Shown: piece after piece, positions 62,589 to 64,000 of the stretch
How positions within the stretch are numbered: the first letter of the stretch is position 1
Layout: each line of letters begins with the position of its first letter
From: Mesorhizobium ciceri WSM4083
Lineage (GTDB): Bacteria > Pseudomonadota > Alphaproteobacteria > Rhizobiales > Rhizobiaceae
Direction of reading: 5' to 3'
DNA: 64,000 nucleotides
NCBI RefSeq assembly: GCF_000519305.1
Contig: NZ_KI912610.1
Span: 183-64,182, forward strand
Program-made: the position numbers and the translations under genes
Notes under the pieces: generated by a model
What the model was told of the DNA's origin: nothing
Databases searched by the model: none
What the model saw: the letters and a program-made list of their open reading frames with translations, nothing else

Positions 62589-63611
62589 ATGGCGATGAAG
62601 GACGGCGAGGTTTTCGGCACGACGCAGGCTGGCGAGCAGGTGCGTCGCTTCACGATCAGGGGCGGCGGCATCACCGCCAACATCATCGGTCTGGGCGCGA
62701 TCATCCAGGATCTGCGCCTGACCGGGCACGATGCGCCGCTGGTGCTCGGCTATGACAGTCTGGAAGGCTACGAGACGGATACGGCCTTCTTCGGTGCGGT
62801 CGTCGGCCGCTATGCCAACCGCATCCGCGACGGCCGCTTCACCATTGGCGGCAGCCGCTACCAGACCGAGCAAAACTTCCTCGACAAGCATACGCTGCAT
62901 GGCGGTTCGCAAGGTTACTCCCGCCGGCCGTGGACGGTTTCCTTGCATGGCAGGGATTTCGTCACGCTGACGCTGCATGATCCCGACGGCACGATGGGCT
63001 TTCCCGGCGCGCTCGATGTCACCTGCACCTACCGGCTGAAGATCCCCGGCACGCTCAGCGTCGAGCTGACGGCCACCTGTGAGGAGCCGACGCTGTGCAA
63101 TCTCACCCAGCATTCCTATTTCAACCTGGACGATGGCGGCGCCGGCGACATTCTCGACCACAGGATGATGCTGAATGCCGGCGCCTACCTGCCGGTCGAT
63201 GGCGACATGATCCCGACCGGGGTGGTCAAGCCGGTTGACGGCACGCCGTTCGATTTCCGCCAGGCGCGGCCGCTGCGCATGGAGACCGAGGGTGAACAAC
63301 TGCCCTACGACCAGAATTTCTGCCTTGCTTCGGCACGCGGGCCGCTCAAGCAGGCGGCATGGGCGCAAGGCGCCAGTTCCGGTGTCGAGATGGAGGTCTG
63401 GACCACCGAGCCCGGCGTCCAGCTCTATACCGGCCAGTATGTGACGCCGCGGACCGGGCTGGAAGGGCGGAACTACAAGGCCTTTTGCGGTTTCTGCCTC
63501 GAGCCGCAGATTTGGCCGGATGCGCCGAACCGGCCCTATTTCCCGCAGGCGACGCTGTGGCCGGGCGCGATCTACCACCACGTCACGGAATACAGATTCC
63601 GGTTACCTTAG
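62589..63611 (+). CDS. galM: Aldose 1-epimerase (mutarotase)
   Basis: This is a 340-residue beta-sandwich enzyme. The motif GAVVGRYANRI is at about residue 75, the catalytic histidine is in LTQHSYFNLDDG (about 178), and the late glutamate is in GFCLEPQ. It interconverts alpha and beta anomers of sugars. Its last four bases overlap the convergent sugar-kinase gene. Confidence 0.92.
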   Translation: MAMKDGEVFGTTQAGEQVRRFTIRGGGITANIIGLGAIIQDLRLTGHDAPLVLGYDSLEGYETDTAFFGAVVGRYANRIRDGRFTIGGSRYQTEQNFLDKHTLHGGSQGYSRRPWTVSLHGRDFVTLTLHDPDGTMGFPGALDVTCTYRLKIPGTLSVELTATCEEPTLCNLTQHSYFNLDDGGAGDILDHRMMLNAGAYLPVDGDMIPTGVVKPVDGTPFDFRQARPLRMETEGEQLPYDQNFCLASARGPLKQAAWAQGASSGVEMEVWTTEPGVQLYTGQYVTPRTGLEGRNYKAFCGFCLEPQIWPDAPNRPYFPQATLWPGAIYHHVTEYRFRLP

Positions 63612-64000
63612 CCTTCGAAAGCCGCCCGCAGCGTCTCGAACGGCGCCAGTGCGCCACGTACCTGCACCACGGCGGCGGCGACACGATGGGCACGGCGCGT
63701 GGCTTCCAGCGGACCGTGGCCAGCAAGTCGAGCCGCAAGATAGCCGCCGTTGAAGGAATCGCCGGCGCCCGTCGTATCGACGGGAGTGGCGACATGGATC
63801 GCAGGGACTTCGCGTAATGTTTCTCGTTGGGCAATCAGCGCCGGCGCTTCGCCGTTCTTGACGACGACCTCGCCAATCAATTGCCCGAGCCGCTCCGCGG
63901 TCGCTTGCGGCGTTGTATCGCCGAACAGCATCTGCTCGTCGGGGAAAGTCGGCAATGCGATGTCGGTGACGGCAAGGGCTTCGACGATCGCTGCCTGCGC
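63608..64000 (-). CDS. PfkB-family carbohydrate kinase (2-keto-3-deoxygluconate kinase-like), C-terminal part
   Basis: The frame is open from the window edge to the stop at 63608 (131 codons). The ATP/anion-hole motif DTTGAGDSFNGGYLAARLAG is typical of ribokinase/PfkB enzymes, and FPDEQMLFGD resembles 2-dehydro-3-deoxygluconate kinases. The catalytic aspartate is in the GAGD motif. The N-terminal sugar-binding half lies outside the window. It overlaps galM tail-to-tail by four bases. Confidence 0.85.
   Translation of the reverse strand, partial: AQAAIVEALAVTDIALPTFPDEQMLFGDTTPQATAERLGQLIGEVVVKNGEAPALIAQRETLREVPAIHVATPVDTTGAGDSFNGGYLAARLAGHGPLEATRRAHRVAAAVVQVRGALAPFETLRAAFEG

Overview
The window is GC-rich, densely coding DNA from a rhizobial alphaproteobacterium, most likely Mesorhizobium or a close Phyllobacteriaceae relative. 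The clearest evidence is an acpXL-fabF2XL-fabF1XL-adh2XL-lpxXL cluster, which makes and attaches the very-long-chain lipid A acyl group and is restricted to the Rhizobiales. Two hairpin-forming intergenic repeats of a type common in this group and the many transport and catabolic genes agree with this. No insertion sequence, prophage structural gene or CRISPR array is visible.

Layout. 1-2.9 kb: corrinoid protein (partial) divergent from a trimethylamine methyltransferase-family gene (mttB1) and a Fe-S protein. 2.9-5.8 kb: GntR regulator with a perfect 41-bp operator, MFS exporter, dienelactone hydrolase. 5.9-10.9 kb: TetR/DUF308 divergent pair with two matching operators, a flavoprotein, and an ArsR-led operon of small stress and detoxification proteins. 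11-13.8 kb: ECF sigma factor and membrane vWA protein. 14.1-24 kb: betaine-homocysteine methyltransferase, XRE regulator, desaturase, PhnD-like protein, and a minus-strand operon mttB2 - FAD/GcvT dehydrogenase - DddP-type M24 enzyme. 24-31.7 kb: two tandem MFS carriers, prolyl oligopeptidase, class III aminotransferase, small proteins. 31.7-39 kb: a second FAD/GcvT dehydrogenase bounded by a direct repeat, two valine-catabolism genes, and a DMSP-lyase-family cupin overlapping cobQ. 39-48.4 kb: VOC/AraC, TSUP exporter, TerB, and a complete peptide ABC transporter with an M20 peptidase. 48.5-55.4 kb: L,D-transpeptidase, the XL lipid cluster, a slipin. 55.7-55.9 kb: two overlapping atypical tRNA genes. 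56-64 kb: histidine phosphatase, caspase-TPR protein, AEC transporter, gabD, galM and the end of a PfkB kinase.

How it fits together. The unifying theme of the first 39 kb is use of methylated onium compounds (glycine betaine and its relatives, possibly dimethylsulfoniopropionate, DMSP). The window holds two non-pyrrolysine MttB-family methyltransferases, a cognate corrinoid protein, a betaine-homocysteine methyltransferase, two dimethylglycine/sarcosine dehydrogenase-like flavoproteins with folate-binding GcvT domains, a DddP-type enzyme with every metal ligand in place, a DddL/DddQ-type cupin and a cobalamin-synthesis gene. Co-operation of these genes in one pathway is my inference; the substrates are not shown by the sequence.
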